From an uncultured Marinilabiliaceae bacterium (GTDB lineage Bacteria > Bacteroidota > Bacteroidia > Bacteroidales > Marinilabiliaceae): 5,999 bases of DNA. Below the pieces are notes generated by a model. It made no database searches and was not told where the DNA came from. It was given only the letters and a program-made list of their open reading frames with translations. This document shows, piece after piece, positions 5,879 through 5,999 of the stretch (positions are counted from its first letter, which is position 1; every line of letters begins with the position of its first letter). A program made the translations under genes and the position numbers. Location of the stretch: contig CAJONN010000212.1 in NCBI GenBank assembly GCA_905235955.1, forward strand, positions 1-5,999, read 5' to 3'.

Positions 5879-5955
5879 ACTTAAGTTTTGCAAGTAAAGC
5901 AGCTCCGAAGGAGCGAAAGAAATATACCCAACAAATAGCCTTCCAACAATAAGCA
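5879..5955 (+). repeat. Dispersed hairpin-rich repeat, copy 3 (partial or internally deleted)
   Basis: From 5880 the sequence CTTAAGTTTTGCAAGT, then GCTCC-GAA-GGAGC (5902-5914) and GAAAGA, matches the first 42 bases of copy 1 with three differences. After AATATA the large GCAGGGGT hairpin of the other copies is absent. The following GCCTTCCAACAATAAGC (5938-5954) loosely resembles the GCCCTCCACAATATTAGC that comes after that hairpin in copies 1 and 2. The right-hand boundary is therefore inferred. It directly follows the terminator of the surface-protein gene, in the same orientation relative to that gene as copies 1 and 2 to theirs. Confidence 0.7.
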
Positions 5956-5999
5956 CGGAACCCGATTTTCACCTCGCGGTTGTCGCCTTTGGCACGGAG
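5956..5999. other. Unassigned right edge, possibly the end of a neighbouring gene
   Basis: Only 44 bases remain. On the minus strand two frames are open to the window edge: one would read LRAKGDNREVKIGFR and continue without a stop into the repeat and beyond, the other SVPKATTAR followed by TGA (5969-5971). The base composition is more GC-rich than the intergenic DNA, which would fit the 3' end of a minus-strand gene. I cannot identify a product or choose a frame. Confidence 0.2.

Noticed and set aside
5597..5972. Minus-strand open frames of 96 and 119 codons across the end of the surface-protein gene, its terminator and copy 3
   Set aside because: They pass through a perfect terminator stem and the antisense of a clear coding region; residue content (many Cys, Leu, Phe) is typical of shadow frames.

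Overview
The window looks like a chromosomal segment of a Bacteroidales bacterium (gut type, Prevotella/Bacteroides/Muribaculaceae-like; genus not resolvable). The signs are starts without Shine-Dalgarno sequences, -7/-33 boxes of the Bacteroidetes type (TAnnTTTG/TTTG), a GldI-like FKBP lipoprotein, a NigD-like lipoprotein, and a surface protein with chitobiase-C-terminal-like (CHB_HEX_C_1) repeats ending in a Bacteroidales-type 'YNLQGQRV...NGKKYLVK' tail.

Layout, left to right. Bases 1-102 are an intergenic repeat element (copy 1, minus orientation) cut by the window edge. It is followed by an isolated hairpin unit and a strong terminator. ndk (nucleoside diphosphate kinase) lies on the minus strand at 219-671. 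A 178-bp divergent intergenic region holds a good ndk promoter and two perfect 11-bp inverted repeats. On the plus strand, three genes overlap by ATGA and form one operon: nrnA (DHH oligoribonuclease/pAp phosphatase), a GldI-like FKBP-type prolyl isomerase lipoprotein, and a NigD-like lipoprotein. Repeat copy 2 (3086-3276) starts three bases after the operon's last stop codon and is bounded by imperfect terminal inverted repeats. A promoter-like region with an 11-T run leads into a large secreted or surface protein (3431-5800). That gene's natural start codon seems to be missing: an in-frame TAG sits where the ATG would be expected. A strong terminator and a third, partial copy of the repeat close the window, followed by 44 bases I cannot assign.

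Function. ndk balances NTP pools and nrnA recycles nano-RNAs and pAp, both housekeeping nucleotide-metabolism roles. The two coupled lipoproteins probably act in the periplasm or at the outer membrane. The large protein is an exported multi-domain protein of unknown ligand.

The signal least explained by the genes is the repeat family. Three copies share a conserved end (CTYAAGTTTYGCAAGT, then a GCTCC-GAA-GGAGC hairpin and GAAAGA). All three lie downstream of a gene in the same orientation relative to that gene's transcription. Copies 1 and 2 agree at 98 of 102 aligned bases, counted by eye, and are inverted relative to each other around the ndk-nrnA region.
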